Of a stretch of DNA of 64,000 nucleotides, positions 36,002-44,354 are shown piece by piece. Under the pieces are notes generated by a model that saw only the letters and a program-made list of their open reading frames with translations, was not told the DNA's origin and did no database searches. The translations under genes and the position numbers were made by a program. This DNA is from Desulfobaculum sp044987625 (lineage in GTDB: Bacteria; Desulfobacterota; Desulfovibrionia; Desulfovibrionales; Desulfovibrionaceae): positions 248,001-312,000 of the forward strand of contig NZ_JBJDSB010000003.1 of assembly GCF_044987625.1 (NCBI RefSeq), given 5' to 3'. Numbering within the stretch: the first letter of the stretch is position 1; every line of letters starts with the position of its first letter.

Positions 36002-36973
36002 ATGACTCCTCCGGTTATCAAACCGCTTGCGCAGAGCGCAGGAGCACTGAGCGTCACCCCGGCCCCGCATTGGCGGCTGGGCATGGGCGTGAAGAATCTG
36101 TCGCTCACCAGCCTGGCGGCGTTGGCGCCTGCCGCGGTCATGGCCGTCATGACCTACGGCCTTGACGCCGCGCGCATCATGGCCCTTGCCGGCGCTGTGG
36201 CCGTGCTGGTGGAAGCGTTGTGCCTTCGTCTCATGGCTCGTGATGTGGATGTGGACAACTTCAGCGCCCTGTACGCAGGGGTGCTGTTCGCCTTTTTGCT
36301 GCCTGCCGGCGCGCCGTGGTGGCTGGTTGCCGCTGGTGCGGCCATGACTGTGGCCCTCGGCCGCGCGGTGTTTGGCGGTTACGGCGCGAACCCGCTGTGC
36401 GCCCCCCTTGTGGCCTGGGCAATGTGCCGCGTGTCGTGGCCCGCGTTTATGGACATCGACATGACCATGCCCATGAGCGTGCTGAATGAGCCGTTGGCGC
36501 AGCTGAAGTACTTCGGCCTTGATGCCGTGCAGTACCAATACAACCTGACGGACTTCCTCTTTGGCAACGCCCTTGGCGCCCTTGGCGCATCGCAGGTGCT
36601 GGCGCTGGTTATCGGCGGCGCATTTCTGCTGTGGCGCGGCGTCATCCGCTGGCACATTCCCGCCGCGTTCATCGTGGGCGTGATGGCCATGGCGCAGGTC
36701 TTTCATATGGTGCATCCGGATATGGCCGCCGGCCCGCTGTTCCACGTGTTGACGGGCAGTGTGGTCTTTGGCGCGTTCTTCCTCGCCACGGACCATGCGT
36801 CCAGCCCGGCAGGGCGCGTGCCCCAGTTGCTGTATGGCTTCATTGGCGGCGCGCTGGTCATGGTCATCCGCGAGTACGGCGTCTATCCGGACGGCGTGCC
36901 CTTCGCCATCCTGCTGGCGAACCTGCTCAGCCCGCTGCTGGACCGCGTTCGTCCCAAACCTTTCGGAGGCTAG
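36002..36973 (+). CDS. rnfD: Rnf complex membrane subunit RnfD
   Basis: 323 residues with about nine to ten membrane segments. The conserved DFLFGNALGALGASQ loop corresponds to the NqrB/RnfD segment after the flavin site. The usual covalent-FMN motif SGATPLAxxK is not seen: the aligned stretch is VLNEPLAQLK, with Glu163 where the FMN-bearing Thr is expected. AAGGA lies 9 nt before the ATG. A 127-nt gap follows rnfC. Confidence 0.93.
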   Translation: MTPPVIKPLAQSAGALSVTPAPHWRLGMGVKNLSLTSLAALAPAAVMAVMTYGLDAARIMALAGAVAVLVEALCLRLMARDVDVDNFSALYAGVLFAFLLPAGAPWWLVAAGAAMTVALGRAVFGGYGANPLCAPLVAWAMCRVSWPAFMDIDMTMPMSVLNEPLAQLKYFGLDAVQYQYNLTDFLFGNALGALGASQVLALVIGGAFLLWRGVIRWHIPAAFIVGVMAMAQVFHMVHPDMAAGPLFHVLTGSVVFGAFFLATDHASSPAGRVPQLLYGFIGGALVMVIREYGVYPDGVPFAILLANLLSPLLDRVRPKPFGG

Positions 36974-36980
36974 AGGCATC

Positions 36981-37568
36981 ATGAAAGAGATACTGAGCAT
37001 GATACTCGTCCTGTCGCTTATTTGCGGCGTGTCCGGCTTTTCGCTGGCCACCCTCAAGGCCGCAACGCGCGACAAGATTGAAGAGCAGGTGCTGACCTAT
37101 GTGCAGGGCCCGGCCCTGATGCACGTGGTTGGCCCGCACGAGAACGACCCCATCGTGGAACGTGTGACCATTACCGCCCCGGATGTGGGCGAGGTGGTCG
37201 TCTTCCCGGTTGTGCGTGAAGGCGAGCTGACCGGTGTTGCCCTTGAATCGGCGGCGCCGGGCTATTCCGGCGACATCGGCGTGATGGTGGGCTTTGACAT
37301 TGCCGAGGATACGCTCCTTGGCATTGGCATCACCACCCAGACCGAGACCCCCGGCCTTGGCACCCGCGTGACCGAGCCGAGCTTTACCGGCCAGTTCCGC
37401 GCGCATGCGACCACGAACCTCGACCTTGGGGACAACATCGACGGTGTCTCCGGCGCGACGTTCTCCTCCAAGGGAACCGTGGATGCGGTGAAAAAGGCCG
37501 TGGCCCTGTACACCGCCCATAAGGACGAGATGATTACCGCCCTGCAGCAGAGTGGAGGCCAGTCATGA
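36981..37568 (+). CDS. rnfG: Rnf complex subunit RnfG (covalent FMN)
   Basis: 195 residues with one N-terminal membrane anchor (about 5-27) and a periplasmic FMN-binding domain. The flavinylation motif DGVSGATFSS puts the FMN-accepting Thr at residue 160. ApbE at the end of the operon would attach the flavin. It starts 7 nt after rnfD and overlaps rnfE by 4 nt. Confidence 0.95.
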   Translation: MKEILSMILVLSLICGVSGFSLATLKAATRDKIEEQVLTYVQGPALMHVVGPHENDPIVERVTITAPDVGEVVVFPVVREGELTGVALESAAPGYSGDIGVMVGFDIAEDTLLGIGITTQTETPGLGTRVTEPSFTGQFRAHATTNLDLGDNIDGVSGATFSSKGTVDAVKKAVALYTAHKDEMITALQQSGGQS

Positions 37569-38242
37569 ACCGAAGCATGAAGGAATTCGTGAAGGGACTG
37601 TGGGCGGAGCTGCCGCCGTTTCGTGTGCTGCTCGGCCTGTGCCCGACGCTGGCGGTGACCTCGTCTGCGGAAAACGGCCTCGGCATGGGCCTTGCCGTTG
37701 TGTTCGTGCTGACGATGTCCAACATCATCATTTCGCTGTTGCGCAACGTCATCCCCACCAAGGTCCGCATCGCGTGTTTTATCGTTATTGCGGCTTCGCT
37801 GGTTGTGACGGTGGAGCTGCTCATGCAGGCGTACACGTATCCGCTGTACCAGCAGCTGGGCATCTTTGTGCCGCTCATTGTCGTAAACTGCCTGATTCTG
37901 GGCCGCGCTGAGGCTTTCGCCTCCAAAAACAGCGTGTGGTACTCCATCATGGACGCACTGGGCATGGGTATTGGCTTTACGCTGTCCCTGACCTTCCTCG
38001 GCACCGTGCGCGAGCTGTTTGGCAGCGGTACGGTGTTTGGCGCACCTGTCATGTGGGAGAGCTTCGAGCCGTTCGCCATTATGGTGAAGGCTCCCGGAGC
38101 GTTCATCTGTCTGGGCCTCATCCTCGCCGGGATGAACGCCTTCAACGTCTGGCACGCCAAGAAGAATAAGCTGCCCGCGCCGAAGCCCATCACCGGGTGC
38201 GGCGATGGCTGCGGCTCTTGCGGCGCGTGCAAGATGGACTAG
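37565..38242 (+). CDS. rnfE: Rnf complex membrane subunit RnfE
   Basis: 225 residues with six membrane segments. It is homologous to RnfA and NqrD, with GLCPTLAVTSSAENGLGMG and VVNCLILGRAEAFA carrying the conserved Cys residues of the RnfA/E cluster site. The C-terminus is extended by a soluble Cys-rich tail, TGCGDGCGSCGACKMD, which ordinary RnfE lacks in my recollection. It overlaps rnfG by 4 nt. Confidence 0.95.
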   Translation: MNRSMKEFVKGLWAELPPFRVLLGLCPTLAVTSSAENGLGMGLAVVFVLTMSNIIISLLRNVIPTKVRIACFIVIAASLVVTVELLMQAYTYPLYQQLGIFVPLIVVNCLILGRAEAFASKNSVWYSIMDALGMGIGFTLSLTFLGTVRELFGSGTVFGAPVMWESFEPFAIMVKAPGAFICLGLILAGMNAFNVWHAKKNKLPAPKPITGCGDGCGSCGACKMD

Positions 38243-38254
38243 GGGAGAGGTGCA

Positions 38255-38830
38255 ATGGACTACTTTCTGCTGATTATCTCGGCCATCTTCATCAATAACA
38301 TCGTGCTGGTGCAGTACCTTGGCGCGTGCCCGTTTATGGGCACGTCCAAGAGCATCGACGTGGCCCTTGGCATGGGCGGGGCGGTTATGTTCGTTCTGGT
38401 CATGGCTACCGCCATCACATGGCCCATCCATGTGTACGCGCTGGTGCCAAACGGGCTGGAGTATCTGCAAACCATCGCGTTCATCCTTATTATCGCCTCG
38501 CTTGTGCAATTTGTGGAAATGTTTTTGAAGAAAGTGATTCCGCCACTTTACAAGTCGCTGGGTCTTTTTCTTCCGCTCATCACCACCAACTGCGCGGTGC
38601 TTGGTGTCGCCATTATGGTGCAGCGTAAGGAGTTTGATTTCTTAACTTCTGTAGTGTTTGCACTGGCGTCTGGCATCGGATTTACGATTGCTTTGGTGAT
38701 CCTGTCTTCCATTCGTGAAAGACTGGACATGGCCCCCGTTCCTCATGTATTCCGCGGCGTCCCCATCGCGCTGGTCATGGCCGGCCTGATGTCCCTGGCG
38801 TTCTTTGCGTTTCAGGGCATGGCCGCGTAG
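38255..38830 (+). CDS. rnfA: Rnf complex membrane subunit RnfA
   Basis: 191 residues with six membrane segments. NNIVLVQYLGACPFMG and TTNCAVLGVAIM carry the conserved Cys pair that, with RnfE, holds an intramembrane iron-sulfur cluster in related Nqr/Rnf structures. GGAGAGG precedes the ATG. It follows rnfE by 12 nt. Confidence 0.96.
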   Translation: MDYFLLIISAIFINNIVLVQYLGACPFMGTSKSIDVALGMGGAVMFVLVMATAITWPIHVYALVPNGLEYLQTIAFILIIASLVQFVEMFLKKVIPPLYKSLGLFLPLITTNCAVLGVAIMVQRKEFDFLTSVVFALASGIGFTIALVILSSIRERLDMAPVPHVFRGVPIALVMAGLMSLAFFAFQGMAA

Positions 38831-38872
38831 GCCGCGCTGAATAACCAAAAGGAATACAAAGGAATATCCGCA

Positions 38873-39127
38873 ATGCTGAATACTGTCGTTTTCATACTCA
38901 TGGGTCTTGGCCTTGCCGTCGGCTCCGTGCTGCACGGGATGCTGTTTATCCTGCTGGTGGCAGGTGGCGTGCACTTCAGCGGTGTGCTCATCCGCCGCAG
39001 TGCCACGGGCGGCGCCTTTCCCGGTGGCTGTATGGTGCGCCACGCCAAGCTGGCTTTGCCTGCGCTTGGCGTTTTGGCTGCCGACGCCGCCGTTGCCTAT
39101 GTCGCCGTGCACAGCATCGGCGCATAG
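38873..39127 (+). CDS. Small membrane protein between rnfA and rnfB
   Basis: An 84-residue protein with three predicted membrane segments (about 3-18, 22-40 and 60-80). I do not recognise the family. AAAGGAAT precedes the ATG, and the gene sits inside the Rnf operon, 42 nt after rnfA and 46 nt before rnfB. It may be an accessory subunit of the Rnf complex in this lineage (inference). Confidence 0.8.
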   Translation: MLNTVVFILMGLGLAVGSVLHGMLFILLVAGGVHFSGVLIRRSATGGAFPGGCMVRHAKLALPALGVLAADAAVAYVAVHSIGA

Positions 39128-39173
39128 CAGTGGACCCACGGGGAATCCGGCAGAATATCAATAAGGTGACGAA

Positions 39174-41282
39174 ATGGTAAGCACTTCGATATTCTTGCTT
39201 TCGGGCCTCGGTTTTGCCGCGGCCTCCGTTTTGGCAGTGGCCTCCAAGGTCCTGCATGTGAAGGAGGACCCGCGCGTCGCGGCGGTGGAAAACTGCTTCC
39301 CCGGCGCAAACTGCGGTGGCTGCGGCTACCCTGGTTGCAGCGCGGCCGCCGCCGCTGTTGTGGCCGGCGAAGCGCCGCCGGAGGTCTGTGTGGCCGGCGG
39401 CATGGACATTGCCACGTCGGTTGCGTCCGTCATGGGCATGTCCGTGAGCTTCAAGGAGCCTAAGGTCGCATCCCTCATCTGCACCGGCGGTGAACGCGCC
39501 AAGCAGATATATGACTACTCCGGCGTTGAGGACTGCCGCGCCATGTCCATGCTTTACGGCGGCGACAAGATGTGCGGCCTTGCCTGCCTTGGCAAAGGCT
39601 CCTGCGTGAAGGCCTGCGGCTTTGGCGCCATTGAGCTGTCCGAGGAAGGCCTGCCCGTGGTCAACGAGGCGTTGTGCCGCTCCTGCGGCAAATGCGCCGA
39701 GGTGTGCCCCACAGGCGCCATCCGCATCAAGGGCCTTTCCTCCGACCTGCTGCATCTGAACAAGCTGGACGACTGCCTTGCCCCGTGCATGCAGAAATGC
39801 CCGGCCCAGCTGGACGTGCGTACCATGATCCAGCAGATCAAGGCCGGCGATATGGGCAGCGCGCTCCTGACGCTCAAGGAGCGTTTGCCGTTGCCGTCCG
39901 TTGTGGGCCGCATTTGCCCGCATGGCTGCGAAACCATCTGCCGCCGCCAGATCGTGGACGAAGGCATCGCCATCAATTCCCTTGAACGCTACGTCTCCGA
40001 CTGGGAGATGGCCTCCGGCGGACGCGTGCCCATGCAGTGCAATCCGTCCAACGGCCGCAAGGTCGCCATCATCGGCGGCGGCGCGGCGGGTATGAGCTGC
40101 GCGTTCTACCTGCGCCGCGTTGGGTACGAGGTGCATGTCTTTGACCGCCGCGAGTCCCTTGGCGGCATGGTGCGCCATGCCATCCCCGAATACCGCGTGC
40201 CCCACCGCGTCGCGGACTGGGACGTGCAGGGCATCCTTGAGCTGGGCGTCACGCCCCGCACCGGGCTTGAGTTCGGCAAGGACTTCACCCTCGCAACCCT
40301 GAACGACGAAGGCTTTGAAGCCATCTTCGTGGCAACGGGCGCATGGAAGACGCCGCAGCTTGGCATCCCCGGCGACACCGCCCCCGGCGTGGTGGACGGC
40401 GTCAGCTTCCTCACCAGCCTGAAGCACGAGCCGATGGACCTTGCCGGCAAGCGCCTTGTCATCATCGGCGACACCAACACCGCCATGGACGTGGCGCGCA
40501 GCGCAGGCCGCCTGAGCGCCGCCCGCATCGTTGTGCTGTCCCAGCACATCAAGCGCAAGATGGCCGCCAATAAGCTGGAAGTGGAACGCGCCGAGGAAAT
40601 CGGTGCGGAAATCCTCTACAAGACGAAGCCCACCGCGGTGAAGTCCGCTGACGGCGGCGTCATCAGCGTGGAATATATCGCCACCGAGTACAAGGACCCC
40701 AAGAAGGCCACCGGTACCCCCGCACCCGTCGAGGGCACCGAAGCCGTCGTGGACTGCGACCTTGTCATCAACTGCGTGGACCGCGTGCCCGACATGACGC
40801 CTTTTGTGGGCGAGGACGGCGAGTCCGAATTCGCCGTGACCAAAAAGGGCACCATCGATGCCGACAAGGTGACGCTCCAGACGTCGGTCTCCAACGTGTT
40901 CGTTGGCGGCGAGGTCTACTCCGGACGCGCCACTGTGGTTGAAGCCGTTGCCGACGGCCGCACCGCCGCACGCTCCATCCATATGCTCCTGACGGAAGGC
41001 GAGGCGAAAAACCCCGAAGACCAACAGCTTCGCGTGATTCCCGAGACCATCCTCAAGGGCATGAAGGTCAAGTACACCATCCCCCGCGTGGCCGTGCAGG
41101 AGATTCCTGTGGCCGAGCGCCGCTCTACCTTTAAGGAAGAGGTCAGCCAGCCGCTTGATCCCTCTCTGGCACGCAAGGAAGCTTCGCGCTGCCTGCGCTG
41201 CGGCCTGACCTGTTACGACGGTGAGGCTGGCGCGGAATACGCCGCCGACCCGGACGTGAAGCCTCTGGACGCGGAGGACTAG
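39174..41282 (+). CDS. rnfB: RnfB fused to a GltD/NfnB-like FAD and NAD(P)-binding oxidoreductase
   Basis: 702 residues. Residues 1-25 form a membrane anchor. The RnfB cluster motif has C41, C47, C50 and C55 (NCFPGANCGGCGYPGC). A two-cluster ferredoxin domain follows (CGLACLGKGSCVKAC and CRSCGKCAEVC). From about residue 195 the protein is a GltD-like module: CLAPCMQKCPAQLDV, an FAD site (VAIIGGGAAGMSCAFYLRR, about 290) and a second dinucleotide site (GKRLVIIGDTNTAMDVA). It ends with CLRCGLTC. Ordinary RnfB is under 300 residues and lacks the flavoprotein part. The fusion would bring FAD and NAD(P) to the ferredoxin arm. Confidence 0.93.
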   Translation: MVSTSIFLLSGLGFAAASVLAVASKVLHVKEDPRVAAVENCFPGANCGGCGYPGCSAAAAAVVAGEAPPEVCVAGGMDIATSVASVMGMSVSFKEPKVASLICTGGERAKQIYDYSGVEDCRAMSMLYGGDKMCGLACLGKGSCVKACGFGAIELSEEGLPVVNEALCRSCGKCAEVCPTGAIRIKGLSSDLLHLNKLDDCLAPCMQKCPAQLDVRTMIQQIKAGDMGSALLTLKERLPLPSVVGRICPHGCETICRRQIVDEGIAINSLERYVSDWEMASGGRVPMQCNPSNGRKVAIIGGGAAGMSCAFYLRRVGYEVHVFDRRESLGGMVRHAIPEYRVPHRVADWDVQGILELGVTPRTGLEFGKDFTLATLNDEGFEAIFVATGAWKTPQLGIPGDTAPGVVDGVSFLTSLKHEPMDLAGKRLVIIGDTNTAMDVARSAGRLSAARIVVLSQHIKRKMAANKLEVERAEEIGAEILYKTKPTAVKSADGGVISVEYIATEYKDPKKATGTPAPVEGTEAVVDCDLVINCVDRVPDMTPFVGEDGESEFAVTKKGTIDADKVTLQTSVSNVFVGGEVYSGRATVVEAVADGRTAARSIHMLLTEGEAKNPEDQQLRVIPETILKGMKVKYTIPRVAVQEIPVAERRSTFKEEVSQPLDPSLARKEASRCLRCGLTCYDGEAGAEYAADPDVKPLDAED

Positions 41283-41286
41283 CATC

Positions 41287-42330
41287 ATGGATATGAAGGC
41301 AGTGACCAGACGGGCGTTCATGCGCCTTGGCGCTGTTGTCGGACTGGGAGCCCTTGCGGCTCCCACCCGCGCACTGGCCGACATCGGCTTTGGTTCCGCT
41401 ACCCGTGAGGGGAGCAGGCACAAGGTCGTCAGCACCCAGTTTCTGATGGGCACCTTTGTGACCATCACGGTTGTGGACGACTCCAAACACCGCGCGGAGC
41501 AGGGCATTGGTGAGGCGTACGCCGCCATCAAGCGTCTGTGCACGGTGCTGGACCGCCACACCGCCGGAACCGAGGCCTCGCACCTCAACGCCGCAGGCCG
41601 TATTGCCGGAGCCCATCCGGACATGGTGGCCGTGGTGCGCGGTGCGCGTGATATGGCCACGCTTACCGGTGGGGCCTTTGACCCCACGGTGCTCCCCGTT
41701 GTGGAGTACCTGCGCGAGCAGGGCAAGGCCGTCAGCGTTGGCGACATTCCGCGCTCGGAACTTGCCGAGGTGCTGCGCCTTGTGGACGCCAGCGCGCTGG
41801 AATGCACCGGGCGGGATATCCGCTTTACCCGTGAGGGTATGCAGGCCACGCTGGACGGCATCGGCAAGGGCTACATCGTGGACCGCGCCGCCGAAGCGCT
41901 GGCTGGTGCCGGTGTTGGATCTTATATGGTCAACGCTGGCGGCGACATCCGCGTTGGCGGTGATAAAACGTGGACCGTCGCCATTGAGGATCCGGCAGGG
42001 CAGGGACACTATCCCGCCGTGCTCAACCTGCGCGACTGCGCCGTGGCGACCTCCGGCGGCTATGAACAGCCCTTTGACGCAAAGGGGACCCTGCACCATG
42101 TGGTGAATCCGGCAACGGGTATATCGCCTGTGCAGTCCGTGAGTGTCAGCGTTGTGGGCCGTACGGTGATGGAGGCCGACGCCTTGGCGACTGCCGCGTT
42201 TGTTATGGATGCGAAGCACGGCGTGTGGAGCATTGAGAGTCTTCCCGGACGCGAGTGCATGGTGCTTGCCGCCAGCGGCGCCAAGCTGCAAAGCTCCGGT
42301 TGGGCACGCCTTGAGCGCCGGAGCGCCTAG
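41287..42330 (+). CDS. apbE: FAD:protein FMN transferase ApbE
   Basis: 347 residues. It attaches FMN to Thr of RnfG-type proteins. A twin-arginine signal (TRRAFMRLGAVVG, residues 7-19) directs it to the periplasm. LMGTFVTITV, GGAFDPTV, DGIGKGYIVD and VNAGGDIRVGG are the substrate and FAD-binding motifs. It starts 4 nt after rnfB and is the last gene before the terminator. Confidence 0.95.
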   Translation: MDMKAVTRRAFMRLGAVVGLGALAAPTRALADIGFGSATREGSRHKVVSTQFLMGTFVTITVVDDSKHRAEQGIGEAYAAIKRLCTVLDRHTAGTEASHLNAAGRIAGAHPDMVAVVRGARDMATLTGGAFDPTVLPVVEYLREQGKAVSVGDIPRSELAEVLRLVDASALECTGRDIRFTREGMQATLDGIGKGYIVDRAAEALAGAGVGSYMVNAGGDIRVGGDKTWTVAIEDPAGQGHYPAVLNLRDCAVATSGGYEQPFDAKGTLHHVVNPATGISPVQSVSVSVVGRTVMEADALATAAFVMDAKHGVWSIESLPGRECMVLAASGAKLQSSGWARLERRSA

Positions 42331-42370
42331 GGCCTTCTGGATGCGCCTTTATATAATGATATTGTAATAG

Positions 42371-42413
42371 CGTGGGCGTGGCGGCGAAGGCTTGCCGCGC
42401 CCGCGTCCTTTTT
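42371..42413 (+). terminator. Intrinsic terminator of the Rnf operon
   Basis: CGTGGGCGTGGC pairs with GCCGCGCCCGCG through G-T wobbles around an 11-nt loop, followed by TCCTTTTT. Confidence 0.8.
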
Positions 42414-42578
42414 GCCATAGGGCGGGGCGAGGTGTATTCTTCCGTGAGGGCGGCGCTATGTACCGCCATCCCCGTGCCGAAATTCCGCACAGAGGCGAAA
42501 AGGACTTGCGTTCCTCGCGCAAGTCGGTTAGTTCAAACGCCCTCAGCGGTTGAATTTCCTTTCACCCGCTAGCCATAT

Positions 42579-42655
42579 GGCCCCGTAGCTCAGCTGGATA
42601 GAGCGACCGCCTCCTAAGCGGTAGGCCGCAGGTTCGACTCCTGCCGGGGCCACCA
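42579..42655 (+). tRNA. tRNA-Arg (CCU)
   Basis: GGCCCCG acceptor pairs with CGGGGCC. The D arm is AGCTCAGCTGGATAGAGC, and the anticodon stem ACCGC/GCGGT carries loop CTCCTAA (anticodon CCT). The T arm contains GGTTCGACTCC and CCA is encoded at 42653-42655. Such tRNA genes are common integration targets, but no integrase gene is nearby. Confidence 0.97.
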
Positions 42656-42669
42656 TCAAAAAAATATTC

Positions 42670-42706
42670 GCCGGTTTCAGGCTTTACTGAGACCGGCTTT
42701 CTTTTT
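42670..42706 (+). terminator. Intrinsic terminator of tRNA-Arg
   Basis: GCCGGTTTCA pairs with TGAGACCGGC, then TTTCTTTTT. Confidence 0.85.
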
Positions 42707-43517
42707 GCCCAATTCGCAGCGCCCTACAAGAAGAAGTGGGGCGACGCTCTCCGCGATACCCGGGGGCTTTACACCGGTCCTCTATCTGGCCCGAGGTCGC
42801 GATTCAGCGCCCTCAGCGCCGGGGAGCCGTTCTTTATGCTGCCGAGAAGGGTGTTTTTAACATTTTTGTGCATTGGGTCTTTTGTCACAAGAAAGGCGGC
42901 ACACTTTCCAACCCGAAAATACCGCGCCCGCTGTTTTCTCGATTTTGCGCAAAATTGGGGAGGGAGGTCTGTGTCAGCGTGCTGTGGCGTCTCGTTCGAG
43001 CGTATGGGTGCGGATGGCGGCGACGAGGGCTTTCGGGGCGCTTTTGCCGTGAAAATTGGCGGAAATGGCGCGTCTGGCGAATTGTACTTGGCGTTGCGGC
43101 CTGCGGAATTCGTCTGTGCGCTCCCAGTGGCGAAATTGCGCCTTTTTGAGGTGAAAAGTGAGCCATGGCGGGCAAATACTGGGGGCGTACAGTCGGTGAC
43201 CGCCCGGAGCAGAGGAGGGCGCTTTTTATGCGGCACGGGCCAGTGTTTTGTGCTACGGCCGGGGCAGTTTTGGCCGCATTTTGGAAACCATTTGCCAAGA
43301 TTGGAACAGGACCTCGCAAAGTGGGTATTTTGAAAAAAAAGACCTCAATTCTCCAAAATTGACAAAAATTCCCTTGCCTCAGTCCGTGTTTTATTGCATG
43401 TAAGGCAGGTCATTTTGAGGCGGACCGCATACGGACAACCCGTCGGTCCCGGGCGTAGTGCCACACGGTTCTCCACCTTGGTTGGATAACCTCGGATTCC
43501 ATACATACGGAGGAAGC
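42707..43517. other. 811-bp stretch without a convincing gene
   Basis: No frame here shows a ribosome site together with recognisable protein. The longest plus frame (to 43333) has no homology that I recognise. The stretch contains runs of A and T near 43330-43375, including TTGACA at 43358-43363 without a clear -10. It sits between tRNA-Arg and an ABC transporter operon and could be a degraded insertion (inference). Confidence 0.5.
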
Positions 43518-44267
43518 ATGAAACGCGTACTGGTCACTCTTTGTGCCATGGCTCTCGTTCTCGTCATGGGCTCTGTCTCCTTTGCTGGTGACAAGCTTGT
43601 TATCGGAACGGACACCAATTTCCCTCCCTTTGAGTTTAAGGACCCCGAAACGGGCAAGCATACCGGATTCGACGTGGAACTCTGGGACGCCATCGCCAAG
43701 GAAATCGGCGTGGAGTACGACCTTCAGCCCATGGATTTCAATGGCATCATCCCCGGCCTGCAGACGGGCCAGCTTGATGTGGGTATCGCCGGCATGACCA
43801 TCAAGCCCGAGCGCGCCAAGGTCATCGACTTTTCCGATGGCTACTACAATTCCGGCCTCGTCATCCTCGTCCGCAAGGACAACGACGACGTCCAGAAGAT
43901 TGAAGACCTCAAGGGCAAAGTGGTCGCCACCAAGCTGGGTACCACCAGCGCCGACCTCGCCAAGGAGCGCTCCGGCGCCGAGGACGTCAAGCTCTTCCCC
44001 AACAACGACGCCATGTTCATGGAGCTGATGAGCGGCGGCGCAGACGCCGTCATCTTCGACTCCCCCGTCGTTGGCGACTTCATCCGCAAGGCTGGTCACG
44101 GTCAGGTTAAGGTCGTTGGTCCCCTGTACCACGGTCAGGCCTACGGCATGGGCTTCCCCAAGGGCAGCACCCTCGTGAAGAAGGTCAACGCCGCCCTGGC
44201 TTCCCTCAAGGAAAGCGGCGCCTACCGCGATCTGTACGTGAAGTGGTTCGGCTCCGAGCCTCGCTAG
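43518..44267 (+). CDS. Polar amino acid ABC transporter, periplasmic binding protein (GlnH-like)
   Basis: 249 residues. The signal peptide ends at SVSFA. The family 3 solute-binding fold shows IGTDTNFPPFEF, GFDVELWDAIAKEIG, LDVGIAGMTIKPERAK and VVATKLGTTSADLA. The Asp after DSPVVG and the Arg in PERA contact the ligand's amino and carboxylate groups in this family. It probably binds glutamine or a related amino acid. GGAGGAAGC precedes the ATG. Permease and ATPase genes follow, so this is a complete importer. Confidence 0.95.
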   Translation: MKRVLVTLCAMALVLVMGSVSFAGDKLVIGTDTNFPPFEFKDPETGKHTGFDVELWDAIAKEIGVEYDLQPMDFNGIIPGLQTGQLDVGIAGMTIKPERAKVIDFSDGYYNSGLVILVRKDNDDVQKIEDLKGKVVATKLGTTSADLAKERSGAEDVKLFPNNDAMFMELMSGGADAVIFDSPVVGDFIRKAGHGQVKVVGPLYHGQAYGMGFPKGSTLVKKVNAALASLKESGAYRDLYVKWFGSEPR

Positions 44268-44297
44268 TCCCCCACTTCCCTTTTGAAACATTGATAT

Positions 44298-44327
44298 CGG
44301 GGGCGGTTCACACTGCCCCCGGTATTT
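44298..44327 (+). terminator. Intercistronic terminator/attenuator
   Basis: CGGGGGC pairs with GCCCCCG, then GTATTTTTT. It lies between the binding-protein and permease genes and would make the binding protein more abundant. Confidence 0.75.
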
Positions 44328-44354
44328 TTTGAAAAACGCAAAAAGTGGTGCTAT

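Noticed and set aside
38988..41867. A 959-codon minus-strand open frame across rnfB and apbE
   Set aside because: It is antisense to strong genes on the plus strand and consists of biased composition without recognisable domains.
42836..43333. A 165-codon plus-strand frame in the tRNA-Arg to ABC transporter gap
   Set aside because: There is no ribosome site and no recognisable motif. It is left unannotated until conservation is shown.
42579..43517. Integrative element at tRNA-Arg
   Set aside because: No integrase, no second copy of the tRNA 3' end was seen in the window, and no mobile genes; the evidence is only positional.
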